DNA of 64,000 nucleotides from Neisseria sicca (GCF_003044565.1 NZ_POXG01000009.1:1-64000); one strand, 5' to 3'. Positions 19,153 through 28,022 are shown, counted from the first letter of the stretch. The notes: a model not told the origin generated them from the letters alone. Made by a program: numbers and translations.

Positions 19153-19923
19153 TTATTTTTGAGGATTTTGTTTGTGTTCCCAAGTTTCAAGTAAATAAAT
19201 TGCCAGAGCTCCTGATAAATTAACGGCTAATTGTGCATGACGGGGCTTGGGATTAACTCCTATTTTTCCCTTACCGTGCGCATCGCTCAAACGGTTTCGC
19301 AATGCACCTAATCCTTCAATGGTAGCAGTGCAGCCACCTAGTATTTGCTTGAAAATATCTTCCGTATGTTGTGATGGCGCAAGGTTGAGATATTCGGCTG
19401 TTTGTTTATACAGTTTCTGTAAATCCTGTCTGTCATCGTAAGTAATTTTTGCTTCATCTAAGATATATTTGCATACACTTTCTATCAATGTTCGTGCAGA
19501 TGTAATTGCTCCTTCTGGGTCATTAATCCGTCTTTCGAGAGCCTTTTTCCAAACATTTTCTATATGTATAGCATCGAGTTTTTTAATGCCTTGATTGATT
19601 AATTCATCAGAAGGACAAGTCTTGCGATAACTAAATTCTATAAAATTCAATAATGGTTCAAATGCTTTATAAATAAATTCTCTGCGCTCTTCATATCTAT
19701 GAAATCGTGGTGCTTTTACTTCATTCCAAAATTGATGTAAATCCCTGCATGTAAGTAAAAAAGTTGGGATGTATTTCTCAAATTCTTTGTTTGTGATAAA
19801 TAATTGCCTTAGCTGCAAATATTGTGCATTAGATTCTCTTTCGTTGGCGGATGTAATTCCACCAGTGGCACGAGAAATTAATAAATTTTGTAGACTTTGT
19901 GCTTGAATTAATAAATCTTGCAT
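19153..19923 (-). CDS. Abortive-infection family protein (Abi_C-type C-terminus)
   Basis: 256 residues. The C-terminal half has the pattern of the Abi_C domain: DPEGAITSARTLIESVCKYILDE, then LYKQTAEYLNLAPSQHTEDIFKQILGGCTATIEGLGALRNRLSDAHGKGK, with the conserved RxxL-SD-AHG motif near residue 220. The N-terminal half (helical, with paired aromatic and charged residues) is not recognised. Members are often found in phage-defence contexts, but the mechanism is unclear. The gene is visibly more AT-rich than tex and recG and is tightly bracketed by two Eikenella-type uptake sequences, so recent transfer is likely. Confidence 0.75.
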   Translation of the reverse strand: MQDLLIQAQSLQNLLISRATGGITSANERESNAQYLQLRQLFITNKEFEKYIPTFLLTCRDLHQFWNEVKAPRFHRYEERREFIYKAFEPLLNFIEFSYRKTCPSDELINQGIKKLDAIHIENVWKKALERRINDPEGAITSARTLIESVCKYILDEAKITYDDRQDLQKLYKQTAEYLNLAPSQHTEDIFKQILGGCTATIEGLGALRNRLSDAHGKGKIGVNPKPRHAQLAVNLSGALAIYLLETWEHKQNPQK

Positions 19924-19955
19924 TTTTATACCTATCTGTTCATTTAATTTATTGA

Positions 19956-19972
19956 TTTCAGGCTACCTGAAA
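19956..19972. repeat. Foreign-dialect uptake sequence (Eikenella type), right copy
   Basis: TTTCAGGCTACCTGAAA, with AGGCTACCTGAA on the + strand at 19960-19971. It is the inverse of the copy at 19134-19150. Between the two copies lie about 805 bases holding exactly the Abi gene. Confidence 0.75.
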
Positions 19973-20950
19973 CTACCGTTTCAACGCTTCCAATTCGGTA
20001 ATATCTTCCGCTTCAGCCTGCCGCGCCATTTGTGCCAAACGGTTTTGCCTGAACAGTCCGTATTGTTCGCCGGCAAACGCTTCCATTTGCTTGTGGCTGC
20101 GCGTGCCTTTGCCTTCCAATATGGCGAAGCCGTTGTCGGCGATGATGCTGTCTATGCGACTTTGCCAAAACGCAAGCGTCAGACCTTGCCGGTTTTTGGC
20201 GCGCAGTTCCGCACTTTCCAGAAAGATAACGGTCAGGCGGTTGAGCGTGTCGATTTCGTCGGTGTTCAGGTAGTTTTTGGCAATGACGATATCGGCTTTG
20301 CGTACGCGTTCGCCGCTCCATGATGTCAGCCCCATATTGGGGGCGTTGCCGTCGGCGCGGTGGCAAACGAGTTCGGCGGCGGTTTGCTGCGTTACGGCGT
20401 AAATCAGCTTGTTTTGCGCTTGGGCGAAAAACATCTGCGTGGCTTTGTCGGTGGGGTCGTAATCGGCGGAGAGTTTGAACAGTTCGCGCACTTTTTGATA
20501 AAACCGCATTTCGCTGGCGCGGATGTCGCGGATTTTTTCCAGCAGTTCGTCAAAATAATCCACGCGCCCGTTGGGATTTTTCAGGCGTTTGTCGTCCAGC
20601 ACGAAGCCTTTTTCCAAATAACCCGTCAAAACCTCGTTGGCCCAACGGCGGAACTGCACGCCGCGTTTGCTGCGCACGCGGAAGCCGATGGCCAGAATCA
20701 TTTCCAAAGCATAGTGTTTGACTTGGTATTGCTTGCCGTCTGCGGCAGTTATTAAGAAATCCTTAATAACTGAATCCTCATACAACTCTTTGTCTTCAAA
20801 TATATTTTTGATATGCGTTGCGATGTTTGGCACGGAGGTGTCAAAAAGTTCGGACAGTTGGCTTTGGTTGAGCCAAACGGTGTGTTCCTGCACCAGCAGG
20901 TTTACTTGGGTGCGGCCGTCTTCGGTTTGGTAAATCAGGATGTCGGACAT
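19973..20950 (-). CDS. RhuM-family protein
   Basis: 325 residues. The opening ILIYQTEDGRTQVNLLVQEHTVWLNQSQLSELFDTSVPNIATHIKNIFEDKELYEDSVIKDFLITAADGKQYQVKHYALEMILAIGFRVRSKRGVQFRRWANEVLTGYL is the RhuM signature: an HTH-like region followed by YxLD-type and F-RxWA motifs. The family was named from a Salmonella pathogenicity island gene and is often found in accessory and defence regions; its biochemical role is unknown. The second half (TADGNAPNMG-like HRADGNAPNMGLTSW) resembles the Fic/DOC-like tail seen in some RhuM proteins. Its codon usage looks like the host. It lies beside the Abi gene on the same strand. Confidence 0.85.
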   Translation of the reverse strand: MSDILIYQTEDGRTQVNLLVQEHTVWLNQSQLSELFDTSVPNIATHIKNIFEDKELYEDSVIKDFLITAADGKQYQVKHYALEMILAIGFRVRSKRGVQFRRWANEVLTGYLEKGFVLDDKRLKNPNGRVDYFDELLEKIRDIRASEMRFYQKVRELFKLSADYDPTDKATQMFFAQAQNKLIYAVTQQTAAELVCHRADGNAPNMGLTSWSGERVRKADIVIAKNYLNTDEIDTLNRLTVIFLESAELRAKNRQGLTLAFWQSRIDSIIADNGFAILEGKGTRSHKQMEAFAGEQYGLFRQNRLAQMARQAEAEDITELEALKR

Positions 20951-20998
20951 GGGTTTTCTCCGTTTGCAGGTGGAGGTCGTCTGAAAAATATCGCTGGT

Positions 20999-21709
20999 TT
21001 ATTCTTCATCACATTCCTCATCTTCGTCATCTTCTTCGTCATAGGAAGTGTAGAGCCAACTATCCCAGCCGAACAGTTCGAGCAGCGTGTCAAAGCGGTC
21101 TTGGTCGGCGGTGCCGATGAATACGCCGCTTGTGTTGCCGTTTTCAGCGAAGCAAAGCAGGATGATTTCGTGAAAGCCGTCAGTGTAAAAGCGTTGGTTT
21201 TTTTGGCGAAGTTCTGTGATTTCAGTGCGGTTTTGTTGGATAAACTGCACGGCTTGGGCATCTGTCGATTCTTTGTCCATGATGTTGGCGCAGTAGCGCA
21301 GACCGCCCATAGCGGCGTTGGTATAAGCCAGTTCTAGCAGTAGGGCGTGGGTGTCGGGCAGGTGCGGCTGCCATTCGTAGCTGTCGGTTTTATCGGTGTA
21401 AAAGCCGATATGGACGGGCGGGTTGTCTTGCGCCAAATCGGCTTTGGCAATGCCGCACAGAAACACGCCTTAGTATTCCTCTATCAACACTAGATAATCG
21501 CCGTCAAAATCCATCTTTTCCAATAGCAACAATCGGTTAAACGACTGATTGACTGCCTCGCTGCCGCCCAGTGTAAGCAGATATTCGCGCAAGATGGCGG
21601 GGAAGCGGATGCCTAGGCGTTGCTCGGCAGCGGTGATTTCGGCTTCGGGCAGACCGCAGGGGAGGTGGTCGAGGTGATAAAGGGTGGCGATATTTTGCAG
21701 ATAATTCAT
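20999..21709 (-). pseudogene. SUKH (SMI1/KNR4)-family gene interrupted by one in-frame stop
   Basis: Two open pieces, 21470-21709 (79 residues) and 20999-21466 (155 residues), are in the same frame and separated only by TAA (21470-21472) and one Gly codon. Read through, the protein is continuous: LPEAEITAAEQRLGIRFPAILREYLLTLGG (the SUKH N-terminal motif), then DYLVLIEEY-stop-GVFLCGIAKADLAQDNPPVHIGFYTD, which matches the usual order of the family. A C-to-T change in CAA (Gln) would explain the stop. SUKH proteins are frequently immunity proteins in toxin systems. The acidic tail (YDEEDDEDEECDEE) is unusual. A GTG at 21464-21466 could start the second piece, but a split gene is likelier. Confidence 0.8.
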
Positions 21710-21838
21710 GGGGTAATCTGGGGCAGGGGTCGTCTGAAAAACACGCTATTATAAAGGATTAACTTGGTGCTGAACGTCCTTTCAGACGACCCCTTCCTAC
21801 ATTTTCAGATAAAATACGCGCCATTAAAGGACAAAGCC

Positions 21839-23881
21839 ATGATGACGCCCGAAACCCAGAAACAGCTCAAAATCACCGACGTTTCCGCCAAGAAGCTCGA
21901 CAAACTCAACCTCCATACCGCATGGGATTTGGTTTTGCATCTGCCGCTGCGTTACGAGGATGAGACGCACATCATGCCGATTAAGGATGCGCCGATCGGC
22001 GTGCCGTGTCAGGTTGAGGGCGAGGTCATCCATCAGGAAGTAACGTTCAAACCGCGCAAGCAGCTGATTGTCCAAATTGCCGACGATTCCGGCAGCGTCC
22101 TTTTTCTGCGCTTCATCCACTTTTACGCCAGCCATCAGAAACAGATGGCGGCCGGCAAACGCATCCGCGCCGTGGGCGAAATCAAACACGGGTTTTACGG
22201 CGACGAGATGATTCATCCCAAAATCCGCGATGCCAAGAGCAGCGGTTTGGCGGAAAGCCTCACGCCGATTTATCCGACCGTAAACGGCTTGAACCAGCCC
22301 ACTTTGCGCTGCATCATTCAGACGGCGTTGGACGTTACGCCGCTGCACGACACGCTGCCCGATGCCTTATTGGGTCGTCTGAAACTGCCGCACCTTGCCG
22401 AAAGCCTGCGTCTTTTGCATTCGCCGCCGCCGAGCTTCACCATCCACCAGCTTTCCGATGGCGCGCTGCCCGCATGGCAGCGGCTTAAATTCGACGAACT
22501 TTTGGCGCAACAGCTTTCCATGCGGCTGGCGCGGCAGAAGCGCGTCAGCGGCACGGCGGCGGCATTGGGCGGCGATGGCACATTGACCCAAGCCCTGCGC
22601 CACGCCTTGCCGTTTGCCCTGACCGATGCACAAGAAAGGGTCGTGTCCGAAATCCGCCGTGATATGGCGCAAACCCATCCTATGCACCGCCTGCTACAAG
22701 GCGATGTCGGCAGCGGCAAAACCATCGTCGCCGCCTTGTCCGCGCTGACCGCCATCGAATCCGGCGCGCAGGCGGCTGTGATGGCGCCGACCGAAATCCT
22801 TGCCGAACAGCATTTCATCAAGTTCAAACAATGGCTTGAACCTTTAGGACTCGAAGTCGTCTGGCTCTCCGGCAGCCAGCGCAAAAAAGCCAAAGACGAA
22901 GCCAAAGCCAAACTCGCCGACGGCACCGTCAAAATCGCCGTCGGCACACACGCCCTGTTTTCAGACGACGTCGAGTTTCAAAATCTGGGCTTGGTGATTG
23001 TGGACGAGCAACACCGCTTCGGCGTCGCCCAACGCCTCGCCCTCAAAAACAAAGGGCGCGATGTCCACCAGCTGATGATGTCCGCCACCCCCATCCCGCG
23101 CACGCTCGCCATGAGTTTTTTCGCCGACTTGGACGTGTCCGTCATCGACGAATTGCCGCCCGGGCGCACCCCGATTAAAACCCGCCTCGTCAACAACGTC
23201 CGCCGCGCCGAAGTCGAAGGCTTCGTCCTCAACATCTGTCGCAAAGGGCAGCAGGCATACTGGGTCTGCCCGCTGATTGAAGAAAGCGAAACCCTGCAAC
23301 TGCAAACCGCTACCGAAACCCTCGAGCAGCTTCAGGCGGCATTGCCCGAACTCAACATCGGCTTGGTACACGGGCGCATGAAGACCGCCGAAAAAGCCGA
23401 AGTCATGGCGGAATTTGCCGCAGGCCGTCTGAACGTCTTGGTCGCCACCACCGTCATCGAAGTCGGCGTAGATGTGCCCAACGCCGCCCTGATGGTCATC
23501 GAACACGCCGAGCGCATGGGCTTGGCGCAGCTGCACCAATTACGCGGGCGGGTAGGGCGCGGCGCGGCAGAAAGCGTGTGCGTCCTCCTGTTTGCCGAAC
23601 CCTTGAGCGAACTCGCCAAAGCGCGGCTGAAAGTGATTTACGAACACACCGACGGCTTTGAAATCGCCCGCCAAGACCTCAACATCCGCGGCCCCGGCGA
23701 ATTTCTCGGTGCGCGCCAAAGCGGCGTCCCCATGCTGCGCTTCGCCAACCTTGAAGAAGACCTACATCTCTTGGAACAAGCACGTGAAATCGCCCCGATG
23801 CTGATTGAACAAAACCCCGAAATCGTCGAGGCGCATCTGGCAAGATGGCTTGCCAGCAGGGAAGGGTATTTGGGCGTGTAA
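21839..23881 (+). CDS. recG: ATP-dependent DNA helicase RecG
   Basis: 680 residues starting MMTPETQKQLKITDVSAKKLDKLNLHTAWDLVLHLPLRYEDE; AAAGGA upstream of the double ATG supports this start over 21764. RecG remodels stalled forks and branch-migrates Holliday junctions. N-terminal wedge/OB domain (residues 1-~220). Helicase motifs: LLQGDVGSGKTIVAAL (Walker A), VIVDEQHRFGV (DExH), MSATPIPRTLAMSFFADLDVS (motif III), ATTVIEVGVDVPNA and QLRGRVGRG (motifs V and VI). Full length. It is the right border of the accessory pocket. Confidence 0.97.
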   Translation: MMTPETQKQLKITDVSAKKLDKLNLHTAWDLVLHLPLRYEDETHIMPIKDAPIGVPCQVEGEVIHQEVTFKPRKQLIVQIADDSGSVLFLRFIHFYASHQKQMAAGKRIRAVGEIKHGFYGDEMIHPKIRDAKSSGLAESLTPIYPTVNGLNQPTLRCIIQTALDVTPLHDTLPDALLGRLKLPHLAESLRLLHSPPPSFTIHQLSDGALPAWQRLKFDELLAQQLSMRLARQKRVSGTAAALGGDGTLTQALRHALPFALTDAQERVVSEIRRDMAQTHPMHRLLQGDVGSGKTIVAALSALTAIESGAQAAVMAPTEILAEQHFIKFKQWLEPLGLEVVWLSGSQRKKAKDEAKAKLADGTVKIAVGTHALFSDDVEFQNLGLVIVDEQHRFGVAQRLALKNKGRDVHQLMMSATPIPRTLAMSFFADLDVSVIDELPPGRTPIKTRLVNNVRRAEVEGFVLNICRKGQQAYWVCPLIEESETLQLQTATETLEQLQAALPELNIGLVHGRMKTAEKAEVMAEFAAGRLNVLVATTVIEVGVDVPNAALMVIEHAERMGLAQLHQLRGRVGRGAAESVCVLLFAEPLSELAKARLKVIYEHTDGFEIARQDLNIRGPGEFLGARQSGVPMLRFANLEEDLHLLEQAREIAPMLIEQNPEIVEAHLARWLASREGYLGV

Positions 23882-23909
23882 GGTCGTCTGAAAAGGCTTC
23901 GCCTGCGGA

Positions 23910-24065
23910 TATAGTGGATTAACTTTAAACCAGTACGGCGTTGCCTCGCCTTAGCTCAAAGAGAACGATTCTCTAAGGTGCTGAAGCACCAAGTGAATCG
24001 GTTCCGTACTATCTGTACTGTCTGCGGCTTCGTCGCCTTGTCCTGATTTTTGTTAATCCACTATA
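23910..24065. repeat. Correia-type element, long form, inverted (156 bp)
   Basis: Long class with the internal GGTGCTGAAGCACC and GAACGATTCTC palindromes. It lies 28 bases past recG. Its right end reads TTTTTGTTAATCCACTATA, a variant of the left end. Confidence 0.9.
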
Positions 24066-24203
24066 ATGAACAAGGGGCGCATGATTGTGCCCCTTGTCGT
24101 GTGTTTTGTGTTTGAAGAAAAGAGTGATGGTGTGCTGGGTTTGAAGCTGTTAGAGCGTTCCCGATATGTCCGGACTATTAAATATCGACAGCCCCTAGGA
24201 GAC

Positions 24204-24743
24204 TTATATGGCGAAAGGAATAATAATCCCGACAAGCATGCACCCTGCGCCTATCATCAAGCCGAGCATAGACAGCGCGAAAACGATTACGGAAACATAC
24301 GGACGGACTTGAAGAGAAAATTTGCTGTAATCAACCGGTCCCAGCGTGGCTGTAATCAAATTATTGACGACACCTTTGGGCTCTCTTTTGTTGTTTATCG
24401 AAAGAACATATGTTCCTTCTTCTGCTTGAAAACAAAATAATACGTTTCGGGTTGTTCCAAAGCCGTTCACTTCAAGTGAGAGACATCCTGATTAAGGGAT
24501 ATGTTTGCCTGTTTTTTGATTGATGATGCTTAAACTGAGCGCGCCCAGTGTTACTCTTATAAACTGTTTGTCCATAAGCCATACGCTATATTTCCCTTTT
24601 TTTGTCAGCGTAAATGTTCCCTCTTGCTCGGTACAGGGCATTTCATAGACTATTTCGGTGCTGACATACCGGAGCATGTGTTTCAGGCTGATGATGAATA
24701 AGGTGAATCCTATCGGGATTAATAAAAGCAGTAAGAATTTCAT
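24204..24743 (-). pseudogene. Hypothetical membrane protein gene interrupted by one in-frame stop
   Basis: One frame runs from ATG 24743 (MKFLLLLLIPIGFTLFIISLKH) through 24492-24494, a TAA, and on to a stop at 24204. The downstream part continues SGCLSLEVNGFGTTRNVLFCFQAEEGTYVLSINNKREPKGVVNNL and ends in a second hydrophobic segment (YVSVIVFALSMLGLMIGAGCMLVGIIIPFAI). The full product would be about 178 residues with a membrane segment at each end and a ~110-residue extracytoplasmic domain between. I do not recognise the family. A GTG at 24470 could re-initiate the second piece, so some product may persist. Confidence 0.6.
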
Positions 24744-24802
24744 GTTTTTTATCCATGATTTTTTCGGGAAAAGTAAATTGCCTCTATTCAAGCCTTGATT
24801 TT

Positions 24803-24908
24803 TATAGTGGATTAAATTTAAACCAGTACGGCGTTGCCTCGCCTTGCCTTACTATTTGTACTGTCTGCGGCTTCGTCGCCTTGTCCTGATTTTTGTTAAT
24901 CCACTATA
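24803..24908. repeat. Correia-type element, short form, inverted (106 bp)
   Basis: Ends TATAGTGGATTAAATTTAAA and TTTTTGTTAATCCACTATA. It lies upstream of the broken membrane gene, opposite the long copy downstream of that gene, so the gene is bracketed by two Correia elements. Confidence 0.9.
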
Positions 24909-25013
24909 TATCCTTCACGCCTGAGAGACATTTAAATATGATTATATTATAAAATTCCCTGACCGATTCTTTGTCTAGGGGCTGTCGGCAGCCCCTAGTG
25001 TTGTCCAACATAT

Positions 25014-25049
25014 AAAAAGGTCGTCTGAAAACGTTTTCAGACGACCTTT
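25014..25049 (-). terminator. Uptake-sequence hairpin terminator of rhlE
   Basis: Inverted AGGTCGTCTGAAAACG pair; on the minus strand it is followed by a T run. It lies 23 bases past the rhlE stop. Confidence 0.75.
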
Positions 25050-25071
25050 GGGGTTTGATGGAGAACCGGTT

Positions 25072-26487
25072 TTATTTCGTGCCGTAATTGGGTTGCAGCA
25101 GGGCGCAGGGTTGACGTTCTCTACGGCTGCGGCGGCTTCGTCCGGCAATGGTGCCGCAGGCTGCGCCGGGATCGGTTTTGTCCGCTTTGGGTGATTTGTC
25201 GCCGCGGTCGTTACGCTCGTTACGTTCATTGCGTTCGCTTCGGTTGTTCCGTTCGGAACGGTTTCTGTCGCTGCCGCGGGTGCGGGTCGGGGTGGGTTGG
25301 GTGTCAGTGGCGGCATCACCGTCGGTATCGCTTCCCCACCAGTTCGGCTCGAAGCCTTCGATGCGTTCGACTGCCAAGTCGTTGCCGGTCAATTCTTTGA
25401 TGGCTTCAAACATTTTCTGTTCGGTTTTGTCCATCAGGGAAATGGCAACGCCGTCCGCGCCCGCCCTGCCGGTGCGTCCGATGCGGTGGACGTAGTCTTC
25501 GGGCTGAGTCGGCAGCTCGTAGTTGATGACGAAGGGCAGCTCGGCGATGTCCAGTCCGCGTGCGGCGACGTCGGTGGCGACGAGGACGCGCAGGCTGCCT
25601 TCTTTGAAGGCGTTGAGGGTTTCGAGGCGGCTTTGCTGGGATTTGTCGCCGTGGATGGATTGGGCGGCGAGGTTGCGGCGCACGAGGTCGCGGGTCACTT
25701 GGTCGACGCTTTGTTTGGTTTTGCAGAACACGATGACTTGGTTCATCTGCAAATCGACAATCAGCCGCTCTAAGAGGTTGCGTTTTTTGAGGGCGTCAAC
25801 GGCGATGATGTGTTGCTCGACATTGGCGCTGGTGGTGTTTTGCGCGGCGACTTCGACGATTTCGGGCGCGTTCATGAAGTCTTTGGCGAGTTTGCGGATG
25901 GGCGGGGCAAACGTTGCGGAAAAGAGCAGGGTTTGGCGTTGCTTGGGCAGCATCTGCATGATTTTTCGGATGTCGTCAATGAAACCCATATCCAACATGC
26001 GGTCGGCTTCGTCGAGGACGACGATTTCGACTTTGTTGAGGTTGATGTTTTTCTGTTTGACGTGGTCAAGCAGCCTGCCGACGGTGGCGACGACGATTTC
26101 GCAGCCGGCGCGCAGGTCGGCAGTTTGTTTGTCCATGTTGACGCCGCCGAAGAGGACGGTGTGCCGCAACGGCAGGTTTTTGATGTAACCCTGCACGTTT
26201 TGGTCAATTTGGTCGGCAAGTTCGCGCGTCGGGGTCAACACGAGCATACGCACGGGGTGCATCGCGGGCGAGGTGCTGGCGGTGGCGTAGCGTTTGAGGC
26301 GTTCCAGACTGGGCAGCATAAAGGCGGCGGTTTTGCCCGTGCCGGTTTGGGCGGCGGCGAGCAAGTCATGGCCGGCGAGTGCTTTGGGAATGGCGGCGGC
26401 TTGGATGGGCGTCGGGTTTTCGTAACCTTGTTCGGTCAGCGCGGAAACGAGTTCGCTGCCCAGCCCGAGTGAGGCGAATGGATTCAT
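25072..26487 (-). CDS. rhlE: DEAD-box RNA helicase, RhlE type
   Basis: 471 residues. Motif Q (GYENPTPIQAAAIP), motif I AAQTGTGKTAAF, PTRELADQ, VLDEADRMLDMGF (DEAD box), SATF, and HRIGRTGRAGADG (motif VI). After the helicase core (about 380 residues) comes a charged, low-complexity tail with repeated RSERN/ERNERN units ending RRERQPCALLQPNYGTK, as in other RhlE proteins. It remodels RNA during ribosome assembly and mRNA decay. A different open frame overlaps the 3' part but has no helicase character. Confidence 0.94.
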   Translation of the reverse strand: MNPFASLGLGSELVSALTEQGYENPTPIQAAAIPKALAGHDLLAAAQTGTGKTAAFMLPSLERLKRYATASTSPAMHPVRMLVLTPTRELADQIDQNVQGYIKNLPLRHTVLFGGVNMDKQTADLRAGCEIVVATVGRLLDHVKQKNINLNKVEIVVLDEADRMLDMGFIDDIRKIMQMLPKQRQTLLFSATFAPPIRKLAKDFMNAPEIVEVAAQNTTSANVEQHIIAVDALKKRNLLERLIVDLQMNQVIVFCKTKQSVDQVTRDLVRRNLAAQSIHGDKSQQSRLETLNAFKEGSLRVLVATDVAARGLDIAELPFVINYELPTQPEDYVHRIGRTGRAGADGVAISLMDKTEQKMFEAIKELTGNDLAVERIEGFEPNWWGSDTDGDAATDTQPTPTRTRGSDRNRSERNNRSERNERNERNDRGDKSPKADKTDPGAACGTIAGRSRRSRRERQPCALLQPNYGTK

Positions 26488-26945
26488 GGCGGTATCTTTC
26501 TGTCCAGACGGGATGCGGCATGCTGCGTGGGGTCGTCTGAAACGGGAGGATGTTTTGATGATGTGTTTTATAGGATGCCGCCGGCAAAGTGTGCGACCGG
26601 TTTACGGCAAACCGCAGAAAATGAATGTGGCTTCTGCGGTATGGAAAGGTAAGCGGGATTATGCCATAAAACCCCTGCGCCGCCTAACGGCAGGCGGGCG
26701 AGGCATGGTTTTTCGGCTGTATTGTCGAGTCGATAAGGGAATTTTTTACATTGCGGTGGCGTCGGTGTTTATGTTCCTTAAATTTCTGAAACCGCTTATC
26801 ATTTTCTGACGGCATTTACTGTCATAGTTCAAACTTATCGAAAACTTTCATATGTAAATGAAACTAAATCGTACTAATGGGACTCTGTTTTGGGACAGAC
26901 GCAAATTTGCGCTGTAAACCATCAATCACAATAGGAATATACGAC
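26488..26945. other. Gene-free stretch between rhlE and a small lipoprotein gene
   Basis: Holds an uptake sequence at about 26532 (unpaired) and, nearer the lipoprotein gene, an AT-rich region (26820-26880) likely to contain its promoter. No frame here is convincing as a gene. Confidence 0.5.
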
Positions 26946-27188
26946 ATGAAAACTTTATTGATCGCCGTTGCCGCTGCAAGCCTGATGCTGGGTGCCTGCT
27001 CTAGCAGCAAAACTTCTGAAGAAGCTAAAACCCCTAGCGTTAGCGTTGAAGAAGCAATTGCTCAATGTCAACAAGCTTCCGGTGCAAACCAAGACCGCGC
27101 CGTGTTCGATGCATGTATGAAAGACAAAGGCTACCAACGCAGCGCCGCTGAAGGTGGTGCCGCTGCTTCTGCACCTGCCGCACAATAA
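26946..27188 (+). CDS. Small lipoprotein, function unknown
   Basis: 80 residues from MKTLLIAVAAASLMLGACSSSK, lipobox LGAC; AGGA 9 bases upstream supports this ATG over the longer reading from 26877. The mature part has two Cys (AQCQQASG and FDACMKDKGY), probably one disulfide, and an Ala-rich end. It is short and highly charged. No function is known to me. Confidence 0.8.
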   Translation: MKTLLIAVAAASLMLGACSSSKTSEEAKTPSVSVEEAIAQCQQASGANQDRAVFDACMKDKGYQRSAAEGGAAASAPAAQ

Positions 27189-27204
27189 GCACAGCTAGGA
27201 ATTA

Positions 27205-27242
27205 TTGATGTATCACCCGATCTGTTCGGGGTCATACATCAA
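27205..27242 (+). terminator. Hairpin after the small lipoprotein gene
   Basis: Perfect 9-bp inverted repeat TTGATGTAT/ATACATCAA with further pairing inside (CCCGA/TCGGG). No strong T run follows, so termination is inferred. Confidence 0.5.
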
Positions 27243-27308
27243 CAATTTCTCGCAATGCTTGCCCCGCCTGATTGCATTCACTCCCGGAAGGTAAGGCGGG
27301 GATAAACG

Positions 27309-27352
27309 CAAAGGTCGTCTGAAACCTGATTTTGGGTTTCAGACGACCTTTG
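27309..27352. terminator. Uptake-sequence hairpin beyond grxB
   Basis: Inverted AGGTCGTCTGAAACC pair with A/T flanks, between the small lipoprotein gene and grxB, which converge here. Confidence 0.7.
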
Positions 27353-27380
27353 CGTTTGTTTTATTTGGCGGATTCGGTTA

Positions 27381-28022
27381 TTACAAGGCGCGGTCAAAAT
27401 ACAGCGGCACGCCCGATGCTTCGCTCATCCGCAGCAGGTAATCCATAATCTTTTGCGGCCACTCGATACCGCGCACGACAGTCAGGTTGCGCAATATCGG
27501 GAACACCAACACATCTTCCATACCGGCTTCTCCGTTCAAACCCACGCCGCCTTCGGTCATCAGCGTTTCCAGTTCCGCCAAATCCTCGTGCAGCCGCTCC
27601 ACATACTGACCGGTTTTGTCCAGGTTGGTGGCAAAGCTGCCGATGGTTTTCTCTTTTTTGTCCGTGAAATATTTCACCGCTTCCGGCGTTTCAAATTCGG
27701 GCAAACCGATTTTCACCACACGCGGATGGACGAGTTTGGTGTTGTAGCCGTTTACCTTGTCAAACCACGCCTGTATTTCCGGGCGGATTTCATTTTTCAG
27801 ACGACCCTCGCGGTCAAGATAGCGGACAACGTCCAAACTCTCGCCCATAAACGAACCGTCTTCTTTTTGCAGGATGGGCACTTGTTTTGCGCCGATCATG
27901 CCGATGGGCGTCGCCTCGTCGTCATTTGCCAGCACGACTTCTTCAACGTCCGCGCCCAACAGCCCCGCCGCCATCCGCGCCCGCACGCAATAGGGGCAAT
28001 GGTCGTAGTAATACAGTTTCAT
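27381..28022 (-). CDS. grxB: Glutaredoxin 2 (GrxB)
   Basis: 213 residues from MKLYYYDHCPYCVRARM; GGAGG upstream of this ATG. The glutaredoxin active site is CPYC at residues 9-12, followed by a thioredoxin-fold N-domain and the GST-like helical C-domain typical of the large GrxB type. The motifs ANDDEATPIGMIGAKQVPILQKEDG and FMGESLDVVRYLD match. It reduces disulfides with glutathione. A plain AGGCCGTCTGAA uptake sequence lies upstream at 28056. Confidence 0.93.
   Translation of the reverse strand: MKLYYYDHCPYCVRARMAAGLLGADVEEVVLANDDEATPIGMIGAKQVPILQKEDGSFMGESLDVVRYLDREGRLKNEIRPEIQAWFDKVNGYNTKLVHPRVVKIGLPEFETPEAVKYFTDKKEKTIGSFATNLDKTGQYVERLHEDLAELETLMTEGGVGLNGEAGMEDVLVFPILRNLTVVRGIEWPQKIMDYLLRMSEASGVPLYFDRAL

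Noticed and set aside
24975..25319. Alternative C-terminus for rhlE in another frame
   Set aside because: It is Pro/Ala-rich and runs through the terminator. The RRERQPCALLQPNYGTK end in the helicase frame is typical of RhlE.
26486..26809. Frame of about 107 codons between rhlE and the lipoprotein gene
   Set aside because: Composition and translation are unlike a protein, and no ribosome-binding site is seen.
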